In this document: piece by piece, positions 1 through 8,640 of the stretch | How the letters are laid out: each line of letters begins with the position of its first letter | Numbering within the stretch: position 1 is the first letter of the stretch | Assembly (NCBI RefSeq): GCF_009725235.1 | Contig: NZ_WJFC01000090.1 | Span: 1 to 48,214, forward strand | Reading direction: 5' to 3' | Length of the DNA stretch: 48,214 bases | Source: Scytonema sp. UIC 10036 | GTDB taxonomy: Bacteria > Cyanobacteriota > Cyanobacteriia > Cyanobacteriales > Nostocaceae | Made by a program: the position numbers and the translations under genes | Notes under the pieces: model-generated | Seen by the model: the letters and a program-made list of their open reading frames with translations, nothing else | Databases searched by the model: none | What the model was told of the DNA's origin: nothing

Positions 1-580
1 AGTGTACCGTCCTTGGGATTTGTAGAGTCCAGCCAAGTTATTGTAACTGGCGGCGACATCCGGATGCTCATCTCCCAGCAGGCGTTGTCTGAGTTCCAAT
101 GCTTTGATGTAGAGTGGTTCAGCTTCAGTGTACCGTCCTTGGTCAGAGTAGAGTCCAGCCAAGTTATTGTAACTGGCGGCGACATCCGGATGCTCTTCTC
201 CCAGCAGGCGTTGTCTGAGTTCCAATGCTTTGATGTAGAGAGGTTCAGCATCAGTGTACCGTCCTTGGGATTTGTAGAGTCCAGCCAAGTTATTGTAACT
301 GGCGGCGACATCCGGATGCTCATCTCCCAGCAGGCGTTGTCTGAGTTCCAATGCTTTGATGTAGAGTGGTTCAGCTTCAGTGTACCGTCCTTGGTCAGAG
401 TAGAGTCCAGCCAAGTTATTGTAACTGGCGGCGACATCCGGATGCTCTTCTCCCAGCAGGCGTTGTCTGAGTTCCAATGCTTTGATGTAGAGAGGTTCAG
501 CATCAGTGTACCGTCCTTGGGATTTGTAGAGTCCAGCCAAGTTATTGTAACTGGCGGCGACATCCGGATGCTCATCTCCC
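1..580 (-). repeat. Tandem 126-bp TPR-coding repeats in an alternating A-B-A-B-A pattern
   Basis: Units start at 1, 127, 253, 379 and 505, exactly 126 bp (42 codons, one TPR) apart. Units 1, 3 and 5 share one set of variants and units 2 and 4 another, so the real duplication unit is 252 bp. Copies of the same class look identical base for base over the stretch I compared, which points to recent expansion or gene conversion. The array continues past the left edge. Confidence 0.93.
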
Positions 581-1938
581 AAACGGGATTGGACGACTGA
601 TACACATTGCTCTAACCACGGTTTTGCTAGCGCATACAAACCCTGTCCTTCATAAAATCTACCTAAACCAGCAAAAACCGAAATTAAATTTTCATCACTG
701 ACTGATGCACTCAGATTTTGTGCAACTTCTGCTAAATGTGGAATAGCATCTTTGACTGACTTAATTATCTCCTGAGTTGGCGAATCGGGAATTTTTTTAG
801 CAATTGCAATAAAAGTTTCTGCAAAAGCGCGTTTCAACTCATCAATTTGTTCAGATGCTGCTTGCTTGAGTTTCAAAAACTCCCGAATTAAGGGATGAAT
901 TTTGTAGCAATAATCTATATCTCCACTTTTATCTTCCACCGATTGAATCAAATGACGCTCGTAAAGTTGCTCAACTGCTGTTTCAACTTCCGTTGCATCC
1001 CAATTCAGCCGAGAAGTTGCAGACTCTACCCATTTCCAAGCAAAGATATCTGGTGCAAATAAACTTAATAACTCACCGACACGCTGTGTCATCGGATCGA
1101 GTTCCAGCCAACTTAATTCAAACGCATCCAAAACCCCAAGCTGTGCTGTACTCAAGGTTTTTTGCAATTGTTGCTTATGGCGGTTTATCGCTTCATCTTG
1201 AAGTCGCTGCTGTTGAAGCCGCTGCAACATCTTAGCTAAACTCCAATGGGGAGGTTTTTTAGCCAAATACCGCCCCACCAATTCCAAACCCAAAGGGAGA
1301 TATCCCAGCCATTCACATAATTGTTTCGCTGTTTCCTCTTCCTTTTGCACCCGTCTTTCACCCACCAGCTTTGTCAACAATTCCAAAGCTTCTTCTGGTG
1401 ACAGCACATCCAGAGATATCTCCTCAATGTTGGTGTCGAGGTATCGCAACCGTGTTGTCATCAACACGCGGAAGCGATGAGCCGTTGGCAGGAACTCTCG
1501 ACAACTCCCCAAATCTGTAATATCATCCAATACTACCAACGCCAGTCCTTCTGGTGGTTGCCAGTGCTGCCAGCACCAGTGTACTTGTTCAGTGAGACTT
1601 AGCTGTCTTCCTCGGAAATCCTGCTGCGGTACTTCCAGATTCATGTAAGCTTGGGCAAACTGGATAATTTCTGCAGCCACATTTGATTCTCTGGCATTTA
1701 ACCAGCAAATTCCACCAGGGTAATCCGCTTGATGTTGATGTGCGTATTGCGTTGCGAGTTCGGTTTTGCCAACACCACCCATACCAGAAACAGCAGAAAT
1801 CGCCACTACGCCTGGTTGCTGCAACTTCTCTTGCAGTAGGGAAAGTTCATGCTGTCTGCCAACAAAATTGGCAGAACCTTGAAACACAACATTATTTGGG
1901 GGATTTAACTTTGCCCGTTCCCGTTCGGGCGACGGCAG
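1..1938 (-). CDS. NB-ARC/TPR STAND protein, 3' end beyond window; open frame after an in-frame TGA
   Basis: The minus strand is open from 1938 to the left edge. It encodes an NFVGR motif followed by a P-loop (GMGGVGKTELA), Walker B (ALVVLDD) and a GLPxGLEL-like segment (YLPLGLELVG), which is the NB-ARC signalling ATPase layout. From about position 600 leftward come kinesin-light-chain-type TPRs of 42 residues (HPDVAASYNNLAGLY). STAND proteins of this type are ligand-gated oligomerising switches, and the TPRs normally form the sensor or partner-binding part. The frame is the same as that of the 141-residue ORF upstream (2364-1939) and is separated from it only by one TGA. There is no convincing start with a ribosome binding site; a GTG at 1887 is the nearest option. 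The two ORFs are probably one gene with a nonsense codon. The C-terminus is outside the window. Confidence 0.75.
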   Translation of the reverse strand, partial: MPSPERERAKLNPPNNVVFQGSANFVGRQHELSLLQEKLQQPGVVAISAVSGMGGVGKTELATQYAHQHQADYPGGICWLNARESNVAAEIIQFAQAYMNLEVPQQDFRGRQLSLTEQVHWCWQHWQPPEGLALVVLDDITDLGSCREFLPTAHRFRVLMTTRLRYLDTNIEEISLDVLSPEEALELLTKLVGERRVQKEEETAKQLCEWLGYLPLGLELVGRYLAKKPPHWSLAKMLQRLQQQRLQDEAINRHKQQLQKTLSTAQLGVLDAFELSWLELDPMTQRVGELLSLFAPDIFAWKWVESATSRLNWDATEVETAVEQLYERHLIQSVEDKSGDIDYCYKIHPLIREFLKLKQAASEQIDELKRAFAETFIAIAKKIPDSPTQEIIKSVKDAIPHLAEVAQNLSASVSDENLISVFAGLGRFYEGQGLYALAKPWLEQCVSVVQSRLGDEHPDVAASYNNLAGLYKSQGRYTDAEPLYIKALELRQRLLGEEHPDVAASYNNLAGLYSDQGRYTEAEPLYIKALELRQRLLGDEHPDVAASYNNLAGLYKSQGRYTDAEPLYIKALELRQRLLGEEHPDVAASYNNLAGLYSDQGRYTEAEPLYIKALELRQRLLGDEHPDVAASYNNLAGLYKSQGRYT

Positions 1939-2364
1939 TCAAAAAACTTGACCACCATAAAAATTATTTCCTTGAAAGACGTTTTTAATTGACTCAGCTA
2001 ACTTAGTGTGATTTATAATAGTTGCTGGTTGAAAATTAATGTTAGTTTCTACTAGCTCTTGAACCTTTGAAGCAATTTTTGGATCAGCTTTAGTTTCAGC
2101 TACCAATTCCTGCACAGCTTGATGAACTTCAGGATTAGCTTTTGCTGCTGATTCCACATCTAATACAGCTTTACCGTAATCGAGTGGTTGAGAGGGCGCT
2201 TTTTCAATAGCAACTACAGTATGGGGAGAGTGTTTTTTGAGGGTGACGAGAAACTCACCAGTTTTATTCCATAGAGTTTCTCCTACCTTTTCGCCTGTTT
2301 TTTCCAAAGCCTTTGTCGCAATCACAGTTCCAATTGCGATTGCACCAGCAGTTAATGGCTCCAT
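1939..2364 (-). CDS. N-terminal segment of the NB-ARC/TPR gene (141 aa), ends at an in-frame TGA
   Basis: ATG at 2364. The N-terminus (MEPLTAGAIAIGTVIATKAL) resembles the small glycine/alanine hydrophobic leader seen on cyanobacterial effector-associated and NB-ARC proteins. A helical middle follows (residues about 60-115), ending in the sequence NNFYGGQVF before TGA at 1941-1939. The next codons downstream stay in frame and read LPSPERERAKLNPPNN into the NB-ARC domain. Either this is a separate short protein translated ahead of the ATPase, or, more likely, the 5' exon-like part of one gene broken by a stop. No ribosome binding site is obvious after the stop. Confidence 0.6.
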   Translation of the reverse strand: MEPLTAGAIAIGTVIATKALEKTGEKVGETLWNKTGEFLVTLKKHSPHTVVAIEKAPSQPLDYGKAVLDVESAAKANPEVHQAVQELVAETKADPKIASKVQELVETNINFQPATIINHTKLAESIKNVFQGNNFYGGQVF

Positions 2365-2561
2365 ATGCTAACTCATAAGCACGGCATCCTATTTATTACC
2401 ACATAATTTTTGTTGTTAATTCTGCAATTAAAGTAACAAACTTATAGTTTAAGTTTCGACTCACAAGTAATGCACCAGTTAACGAAAGGGCATTAAAGTT
2501 GACTACATGGCTCAAAGTATTGATTTCTCGTAGAGTGGCTTCACCAACTAGGAGTATTTTA

Positions 2562-2583
2562 CCAACTTTGAGTCAAAAGTTGG
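2562..2583 (-). terminator. Hairpin downstream of the pentapeptide gene, weak terminator candidate
   Basis: CCAACTTT and AAAGTTGG form an 8-bp stem around a 6-nt loop, 56 bp past the stop of the pentapeptide-repeat gene. There is no T-tract, so intrinsic termination is uncertain. The rest of 2365-2638 shows nothing else I can name. Confidence 0.35.
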
Positions 2584-2638
2584 CATTACACGAAATGGAA
2601 AAAGCAGGCACTCTAAGCTAATTGCTGCCCTCCCCGGT

Positions 2639-3730
2639 CTACTTCGATGGTTCTGGTGGCAAGCCTAGTTGCTTACTAAATTTCTCACTATACTTTGCTT
2701 TGTTCCAATTTCTTGCTTTCTTAACTTGCTCAGGAGTCAGATTTTTGGCACCAAAGAAGTTAGCATCAGTGAGGTTAGCGGCTGAGAGGTTGGCACCTCT
2801 AAGGTCAGCATAGGTGAGGTTAGCGCCTCTAAGGTCAGCATAGGTGAGGTCGGCACCTCTAAGGTCAGCATAGGTGAGGTCGGCACTGATCAGCTTGGCA
2901 TACGTGAGGTAAGCTTCAGAGAGGTGGGCTTTGTGGAGTCTGGCACCATTGAGGTGAGCACATAGAATTTGGGCATGATTGAGAAAAGCTCTGTTGAGAA
3001 AAGCTTCTCGGAGATATGTGCCATTAAGATTAGCCCTAATAAGATTGATATCGTCAAAGTTTGCTTCTCTAAGGTTGCTATTACTTAAATCTAATCTGTA
3101 TTTTTCTTTCTGCGTGTAAATTGAATTGCGCCTGGAGAGAACAGTTAGAACTGCTTGAATGTCTGTTCCAGTAGAAGGGATATCTTTTTGGTCATCAGTT
3201 GTGGTAGGGTGGTTGTCTTTTTGATGGATGCTGAGTACACTTTCCCAAAGTGGCTTGTTGTTTGCTTTATCTTTATCTGCTTTATCTCTAGGTGGGTAAG
3301 GGGATATCTCACGCACGTAAGCAGTCAGAATTTCCATAATCTGCCAATAATCTTTGTCAGAATCCTTAGAAATCCGCTCAAGTGCGTAGATTGCTCCCAG
3401 TCGGACGTGAATATTTTCATTACCTAACTGTTCAACTGCTTTGCTAAAACGTTCTGTCACTTGTTTTTCTTCTGTGGCAACAAGATTTCGCCATGCAATA
3501 AAGGCGGTGGTGAACAACATGACACCAGTTAAACCTTGAGTCAAAGTACCACGACTTGCATTTTCGAGCGTTACGCGCTCTTTGATATCAGGAATATCTA
3601 AGGAGTTAATGTACCTTTGCGGAAGTATCCATATTAATAAAATGATTCCAAAGACACCAATAAGCAAAAGTGCTATGAGAGACGATGGGTGTAGAAGTGC
3701 TTTGAAGCGATCGCGAAGTTTTTGAGTCAT
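2639..3730 (-). CDS. Membrane-anchored pentapeptide-repeat protein
   Basis: Two hydrophobic segments lie near the N-terminus: residues about 18-38 (SSLIALLLIGVFGIILLIWI) and about 67-85 (GLTGVMLFTTAFIAW). A soluble helical stretch follows (RFSKAVEQLGNENIHVRLGAIYALERI), then pentapeptide repeats of the A(D/N)Lxx type from about residue 215 to 345, including near-identical ADLTYADLRG modules. This architecture is common in cyanobacteria; the repeats fold as a right-handed quadrilateral helix facing the cytoplasm and the function is unknown. I prefer ATG at 3730 (MTQKLRDRF) over the upstream TTG at 3742. Convergent or divergent partners do not suggest a pathway. Identification of the family is secure, the role is not. 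Confidence 0.85.
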   Translation of the reverse strand: MTQKLRDRFKALLHPSSLIALLLIGVFGIILLIWILPQRYINSLDIPDIKERVTLENASRGTLTQGLTGVMLFTTAFIAWRNLVATEEKQVTERFSKAVEQLGNENIHVRLGAIYALERISKDSDKDYWQIMEILTAYVREISPYPPRDKADKDKANNKPLWESVLSIHQKDNHPTTTDDQKDIPSTGTDIQAVLTVLSRRNSIYTQKEKYRLDLSNSNLREANFDDINLIRANLNGTYLREAFLNRAFLNHAQILCAHLNGARLHKAHLSEAYLTYAKLISADLTYADLRGADLTYADLRGANLTYADLRGANLSAANLTDANFFGAKNLTPEQVKKARNWNKAKYSEKFSKQLGLPPEPSK

Positions 3731-3896
3731 TGATTTACGCAAACAACCCCTACATCATTATTAGGAATAAGCGCAAAGAACTTATGCACTGAAAGTCAAG
3801 GTTTGCTGACATAAAAAAAAGTTGGTTGCGATCACCCAATTAACCAAGACCTTTATTTACCAAAATCTCACTGGGGAATTCCTCAGTGAGAAAACT

Positions 3897-4568
3897 TTAA
3901 TTCAAAGGATGATTTGCGATAAAGTCGTCAAGCGCACGCTCGTATTTTTCTCGTGCTTGAATCTTCATCTCTGTTGCTTGCCGCTTCTTTTCATTTGCTT
4001 GCCGCCTTTTTTCAATTGCCTGCTGTTCAAGCGTTTCTTTAATTGAGTCTTTTAACTTAGTGCCAAGCCTCATGCCAACAAGGAACCCTATTACTGGAAG
4101 AAACAAAAATGTAATAGGAAGACCGCTAATAGCAGAAATGCCGAAACCCACAAACGCTCCTAAAGGCGCTATACCACAACCCATAGGCTCGTCTACTGTT
4201 GTTGAAACGTTTTCAATTTCTTTGAACAACCTTTCTGCTTCCTTGTCCGCGATCGCAATTTCCTCATAGCAAGAAATGACATCAGTCATGAAATTGTTCA
4301 AATACGCTCGGTGCTTTTTGACTGACAAATCCAGTACCGCACCTGTTAAGCTTTCTATTCTTTGAAGAACATTGTATAAATCTGCTGCTTTCCACGATGT
4401 GCCGCAATCGAGACAGGCGTTGACATTCCTGTCCTCTCCTGTGACCGCGCCTACAGCTGCTCCAACGACGCCAAACAAAGCCCAGCCAGCAGCAGCCCGT
4501 CCCCAAGAGACATTAGTTTCTTTCTTTAACTGGATGTGATTTGACCCGCAATTAGGACAATTAGCCAT
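3897..4568 (-). CDS. Zinc-ribbon membrane protein with C-terminal coiled coil, function unknown
   Basis: ATG at 4568. Residues 4-7 (CPNC) and 53-56 (CLDC) form two CxxC knuckles of a zinc ribbon. Between them is a glycine/alanine-rich hydrophobic stretch (GWALFGVVGAAVGAVTG), and a second hydrophobic region lies at about 128-165 (GAFVGFGISAISGLPITFLFLPVIGFLVGMRLG). The last 50 residues are a charged K/R/E/Q-rich helix. The layout suggests a small inner-membrane protein with a metal-binding head. I do not recognise a characterised family. It sits alone between the pentapeptide gene and the non-coding region ahead of parA. Confidence 0.75.
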   Translation of the reverse strand: MANCPNCGSNHIQLKKETNVSWGRAAAGWALFGVVGAAVGAVTGEDRNVNACLDCGTSWKAADLYNVLQRIESLTGAVLDLSVKKHRAYLNNFMTDVISCYEEIAIADKEAERLFKEIENVSTTVDEPMGCGIAPLGAFVGFGISAISGLPITFLFLPVIGFLVGMRLGTKLKDSIKETLEQQAIEKRRQANEKKRQATEMKIQAREKYERALDDFIANHPLN

Positions 4569-4751
4569 TGGTTTATCAAAAAATAAGGTGCGTTATTCTA
4601 CTTACTCAATTGCAGCAATCAAAACAGGTGGTATGCTTGTACTGAAAATGGGGTGCGGGTAAGAGCAATAGCGATCGCACCTCTAAAAACTTGTTTTCTC
4701 TGAACATTTCTGTAAATGTATAAATACGCTTTTCTTCAATTATGTACGCAG

Positions 4752-5366
4752 ACAATAAAGTTCTTTAGTGGTAAAGGCTGAAAACCTCATTCTGTCGCTC
4801 CCAATATTTTTGTACAAAGAAAATGATTAGCTGAACTGGAGAATAATTAGTTGAACTAGAGAATAATTAGCTGAACGAGAGCAGAGGTACGCGCTCGCGC
4901 TACAATATGACGGTTGTGTTTGCTACAGCCACAATCCACAAAGTTTTGCTGTAACACCAGTTCAAGTTTTTATTCTCCTAGCTCAAACTTATGTATGTAG
5001 AATAAAACTGCCGAGTCTAGGTAATTATTTTTGAGTGTGTCCTGAACTAGGGACGTAAAATTCGCGCTTTGGGAGCATCTTAAGTTCAGCTAACTATTCT
5101 CGTTGTACAATTTTTCTAAAATTCTTTACGGTCGAGCGATTTTTCTCTTAGCCTCGCCAAGTCACAAACAATAAAGTTCTTTACTCTCACGTAGAATTAA
5201 TTTCGGAGTGGAGCCAACTACAAGATAATGCCTCTGCCTCCAACAACAATGACAGCAAATGAACTTGTCCACTTACAACTTATCGGGATCATCCAAAATG
5301 TACCAGTTAATAAAAGACTTTATTGTTTAGGAAAGGACTTTATTGTTCAGGAAAGAACTTTATTAT
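4752..5366. repeat. Candidate centromere/operator repeats (AAAGAACTTTATTGT family)
   Basis: Three direct copies with 19-20 bp spacing lie at 5313-5327, 5332-5347 and 5352-5366, ending 20 bp before the parA ATG. Two inverted copies lie at 4752-4767 and 5168-5183, and a partial match is at 9587-9597. Small ParA proteins paired with ribbon-helix-helix partners normally use such repeats both as partition site and as autoregulatory operator. The assignment to the adjacent RHH protein is inference from position and spacing. Confidence 0.7.
4827..4881 (+). repeat. Three 20-bp direct repeats (TTAGCTGAACTGGAGAATAA type), possible origin iterons
   Basis: Copies start at 4827, 4847 and 4867. The third is truncated after GAGAG. 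An inverted relative (GTTCAGCTAA) lies near 5085, and a diverged inverted relative around 4960-4990 (TTATTCTCCTAGCT). The strict 20-bp period, two helical turns, is that of iterons. No initiator gene is visible in the window. Confidence 0.55.
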
Positions 5367-5386
5367 GAGGGAACACAATTAAAGAA

Positions 5387-6019
5387 ATGATTATTTCAGT
5401 CCAGAATCAGAAAGGGGGAGTGGGGAAGACAACGATCGCCGTCCATATCAGCCATGCCCTAGCCCTAAAAAAGAAGCGTGTTTTGCTGGTGGATGCAGAT
5501 CCACAGGGGTCAGCACGGGATTGGGCAGCAGCACGGGGAGAGGAACCGCCATTTCCAGTCATAGGGCTTGACCGTCCTACCATCCACCGCGACTTACCAA
5601 CAGTGGCAGCTGGTTATGACCATGTGGTGATAGATGGACCACCACGAGTTTCTGACCTGGCAAGAAGTGCGATTATTGCAGCTGATATCGTTGTTATCCC
5701 AATTCAACCAAGCCCGTATGACATATGGGCAGCTGATGAGGTTGTTAAACTGATTCAGGAAGCGAATGTATTTAAAGAAAACCTGAAAGCAGTATTTGTA
5801 ATTAATCGTAAAATCGTAAATACTGCAATTGGTCGGGATGTGGTGGAAGCGCTTGAGCAGTACCCATTTCCGGTACTTCAGTCAGCTGTCAGTCAGCGCG
5901 TTGTGTTTGCTGAGTCAGCTGCTGAAGGTAAAACCGTTCTGGAGGTTGATAAAAACGGTTCCGCGTCCAAGGAAGTTAAAGCACTGGTTCAGGAGTTATT
6001 GAAGTTGGGGGTTAAGTGA
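5387..6019 (+). CDS. parA: ParA-family partition ATPase (small, type Ib)
   Basis: 210 residues. The deviant Walker A motif QKGGVGKTT occupies residues 8-16 with signature lysine K9 and catalytic lysine K14. Walker A' is LLVDADPQGSA (about 34-43) and the Walker B-like segment is HVVIDGPP (about 79-86). The length, and the absence of an N-terminal DNA-binding HTH, match type Ib plasmid ParA/ParF-like proteins, which form ATP-dependent dimers on the nucleoid and move plasmid copies bound by a small centromere protein. The stop overlaps the start of the RHH gene (TGATG), so the pair is translationally coupled. Repeats immediately upstream probably serve as operator. Family certainty is high. Plasmid partition as the role is inferred from the pair and the repeats. 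Confidence 0.9.
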   Translation: MIISVQNQKGGVGKTTIAVHISHALALKKKRVLLVDADPQGSARDWAAARGEEPPFPVIGLDRPTIHRDLPTVAAGYDHVVIDGPPRVSDLARSAIIAADIVVIPIQPSPYDIWAADEVVKLIQEANVFKENLKAVFVINRKIVNTAIGRDVVEALEQYPFPVLQSAVSQRVVFAESAAEGKTVLEVDKNGSASKEVKALVQELLKLGVK

Positions 6020-6261
6020 TGTCAGCTAAAAAAGTCAACTTTGGCAAGAAACCAAAACCTGTGGATATGGAACAATGGGTGAGCGATCGCACCCCAACTC
6101 CTCAACCCCAACAGGAGCAACCTGAAAAGATGAAGCGCTTGACCTTAGATATCCCTGAATCGCTGCACAGGGCAATCAAGCGCCAAGCCGTTGATGCAGG
6201 GGTAACAATGGCTGACCTGCTACGAGACTTGCTAGAGCAGCACTATGGTGGTCAAAGCTAA
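6019..6261 (+). CDS. Ribbon-helix-helix centromere-binding partner of ParA
   Basis: 80 residues from the ATG at 6019, which overlaps the parA stop; an in-frame GTG at 6016 would add one residue. The N-terminal half is proline/glutamine-rich and likely disordered. The C-terminal half, KRLTLDIPESLHRAIKRQAV followed by DAGVTMADLLRDLLEQHY, is a classic RHH: a beta strand, then two helices. In type Ib systems the flexible N-terminus of this partner stimulates the ParA ATPase and the RHH dimer binds the centromere repeats. Plays the ParB/ParG role here by position and size. No specific homolog was identified. Confidence 0.85.
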   Translation: MSAKKVNFGKKPKPVDMEQWVSDRTPTPQPQQEQPEKMKRLTLDIPESLHRAIKRQAVDAGVTMADLLRDLLEQHYGGQS

Positions 6262-6450
6262 ACGTATTTACAGAAATACAGAAATTTTTGTAGGGGTGAT
6301 CGCCCAACAAACTGCAATAGAAGATTCGCCCGCACTACCTCAAAGTTTGAATTCACTCATCCATCAAATGAACTCAGGTTAAGTAAGAGTGATTACGCGT
6401 AGACACTCTTCAAGACTTCGGCATATTCCGAAAAAAAAATTATCATTGAA

Positions 6451-6515
6451 AAAAAACGTGTGGACAAGGTGCAACCAAAGCAAAACACCTCAGTAGCGAG
6501 TGCTGGGGGTTTTTG
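6451..6515 (+). repeat. Left copy of a terminator-like repeat shared with 9794-9844
   Basis: The copy begins AAAAAACGTGTGG, then after a variable spacer reads ACCTCAGTAGCGAGTGCTGG and ends GGGTTTTT. It can fold as a GC-containing hairpin with a T-run. The surrounding 6262-6630 has no gene. See the paired right copy. Confidence 0.6.
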
Positions 6516-6630
6516 GCAAGCAATTCTTGTTTCACGGCGATCACTCTTGCAGGCACTCCTCTAAGCTAATCGCCACTCCCTGGTCAACTTAGATGGTTCC
6601 GGCGGTAAACCAAGTGCGGCGCGAAATTCC

Positions 6631-8583
6631 TCATAGGATACCAAGTTCTCGAAGTTCTTTTTCAGCTTTTTGACGGTACTCTTTATCATCGTTTAATTCT
6701 AATACTTTCTTAAAGTTTTCTTGTGCCTTATCTTTACTGCCCTTATTTTTGTAAGCAATTCCTCGTTTGTAGTAAGCATCCGCGTCTTTTGGATTCAGTT
6801 TAATCGCTTGGTTATAGTCATTAATAGCGCGGTCATATTCGCCTTTATTATAATAAAAATTTCCTCGAATATAGTAAGCATTAGCGTAATTACGATTCAG
6901 TTTAATCGCTTGGTTATAGTCATTAATAGCGCGGTCATATTCGCCTTTTTTGAAATAGGAAAGCCCTCGGCTGTTGTAAGCTAAAGCGTAATTAGGATTC
7001 AGTTTAATCGCTTGGTTAAAGTCATTAATAGCGCGGTCATAGTCGCCCTTATCAGAATAGGAAAGCCCTCGGTTGTTGTAAGCAACAGCGTCTTTTGGAT
7101 TCAATTTAAGGGCTTGGTTAAAGTCATTAATAGCGCGGTCATATTCGCCATTCTTAGAATAGGAAGTCCCTCGATAAAAGTAGACTATAGTTTGGTCTAA
7201 CGCCAAAATTGGTTCTTTAATATTTTTCAATGCGTCAGTGAAACTGGCAATAGCTCTATCCCAATCATTAGCTGTGTAGCGAGTTAGCCCTACAGTAAAA
7301 AGGCTGAGGTAGAGCATCTCTTTTGACAGATTAGCTTGCAGTTTGAAACTTTTTAGTTCAGATACAGCTGCTGTTCGCCCTAAAGGTTTTATCTCAGGTA
7401 ATTCTTCTATAGTACGCAATACTTCAGTACGCAATACTTCAAAGTATGCGCTTAACTGTACTGCTTGCTCTGTTGCCCCATAGTTACCCCAGATAACAAT
7501 AGTTGCCTTATGCTTTTTTCCTTCTAATAGAGCATTCTCTTGTTCAGTGATAGCTTTGTTTAACCGTTTTATCTTGACATCAGGATATTTCTTGGTTGAA
7601 TTATAAAGTGCCTCAAAAATATTGTGAGTAACGCGGTAGTTTTTCTGTTCAGAGCCTGAGCTTTCAAAATCAGCGAGGAGAACAATAATGTCTTTAGTTG
7701 GAAGATTATGCCATACATAACCACCAATAGCTGTCAAGATAGGAATGGCAACCATGCCTACAAGGACTAAACGGCGTAATCTTCTATATTGTTTAGAGGG
7801 TTTGGCGGCGGGTGGTTTCCAATACCAGTAGAAGTAGGCGCAAAGCAACCATAAAAAGACAATACAAACAGAGAGAGTAACTTTGGTTACAAGTTCAGTA
7901 TCACCTAGTGATATAAAAAATCCTACTAAACCAGTACTCAAAACTAACACGACAGCAGTACTAACACTTGGCTTAGTTAGGGATGATTGAGTCGTTCTTT
8001 GATTGTTGTTAAATGAATTCCTGAAGTTATGTCTGATTTTAAGAACTGGAATATTAGACGGAGAACTCTTATTTAAATTAATATTATTCTGACCAAATTT
8101 AAAAGCATCTACATAGCTTCTTTCTGCAAAAAGGGCATCATAAAATCCTTTAGAGAAATAAATAGCTGAATCATCTTGAATCGGCTGTGTCATCCCGATG
8201 ACACAATCAATATATTGGAAAATTGCTTCTGCCTGAATTTCGGAATAGCAAGCGTTGAGCAATACACACTCAACTTGCTCTTTAAATAACTCAAATAAAT
8301 GCTCAAGCGATTCAGTACTTACTATCTGAGGCTCTCCCGAAGTATTCTCCAAAACTAAACCATCAGTTCCAGTTCCATGACCAGAAAAATGCACAATTTG
8401 CGGTTTGTTATCCAACAATGTACGACGTAAGTCATCAATCCGGATTGCTTCTCTTGTGATTAATTCAAATGCTTCTCTATTTTGAGCGCGTTCTAAAGCA
8501 GCCCGAATTTCTCTAACCTCCTCATCCAAGCGTAATTTATTTGTATTTATAGGATTAGCTGATAAAATCAAAATCTTCTTCAT
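6631..8583 (-). CDS. CHAT-domain (caspase-like) protein with membrane segments and TPR array
   Basis: 650 residues from ATG 8583 (MKKILILSANP); the in-frame TTG at 8598 is less likely. Residues 1-190 are a CHAT peptidase-like domain with the His motif HFSGHG (His69) and Cys motif LLNACYS (Cys112), so the catalytic dyad is intact. Two or three hydrophobic segments follow at about 205-295, then a region (about 300-410) with similarity only in outline to periplasmic-binding-like folds, then at least six TPRs of the form GEYDRAINDYNQAIKLNP to the end. CHAT proteases act in several bacterial immune and signalling systems, cleaving a partner after sensor activation. It lies 57 bp downstream of the recombinase on the same strand, so the two may be co-transcribed. 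Its target is unknown. Confidence 0.88.
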   Translation of the reverse strand: MKKILILSANPINTNKLRLDEEVREIRAALERAQNREAFELITREAIRIDDLRRTLLDNKPQIVHFSGHGTGTDGLVLENTSGEPQIVSTESLEHLFELFKEQVECVLLNACYSEIQAEAIFQYIDCVIGMTQPIQDDSAIYFSKGFYDALFAERSYVDAFKFGQNNINLNKSSPSNIPVLKIRHNFRNSFNNNQRTTQSSLTKPSVSTAVVLVLSTGLVGFFISLGDTELVTKVTLSVCIVFLWLLCAYFYWYWKPPAAKPSKQYRRLRRLVLVGMVAIPILTAIGGYVWHNLPTKDIIVLLADFESSGSEQKNYRVTHNIFEALYNSTKKYPDVKIKRLNKAITEQENALLEGKKHKATIVIWGNYGATEQAVQLSAYFEVLRTEVLRTIEELPEIKPLGRTAAVSELKSFKLQANLSKEMLYLSLFTVGLTRYTANDWDRAIASFTDALKNIKEPILALDQTIVYFYRGTSYSKNGEYDRAINDFNQALKLNPKDAVAYNNRGLSYSDKGDYDRAINDFNQAIKLNPNYALAYNSRGLSYFKKGEYDRAINDYNQAIKLNRNYANAYYIRGNFYYNKGEYDRAINDYNQAIKLNPKDADAYYKRGIAYKNKGSKDKAQENFKKVLELNDDKEYRQKAEKELRELGIL

Positions 8584-8640
8584 AAGAATTGAATGCAAGG
8601 AATTATTATTGGGTCAAAGTCATTACGCACAGCGCTCGCA

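Larger units (their letters stand above)
4569..5386. other. 818-bp non-coding region upstream of parA, rich in repeats
   Basis: I see no gene here. The stretch contains two repeat families listed separately: five copies of an AAAGAACTTTATTGT-type motif and three direct plus one inverted copy of TTAGCTGAAC-type repeats. The concentration of about 20-bp spaced repeats in front of a parA gene is the layout of a plasmid centromere and possibly an origin. Confidence 0.7.

Noticed and set aside
1..580. Possible CRISPR-like array
   Set aside because: Units are 126 bp without variable spacers and encode TPRs.
13..600. Plus-strand open frame of 195 codons with internal repeats
   Set aside because: It is the antisense of the TPR repeats on the minus strand; the minus-strand translation has clear TPR consensus and NB-ARC continuity.
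5387..6261. Chromosomal ParAB or MinD pair
   Set aside because: ParA is only 210 residues with an RHH partner of 80 residues instead of a full ParB, which fits plasmid type Ib.
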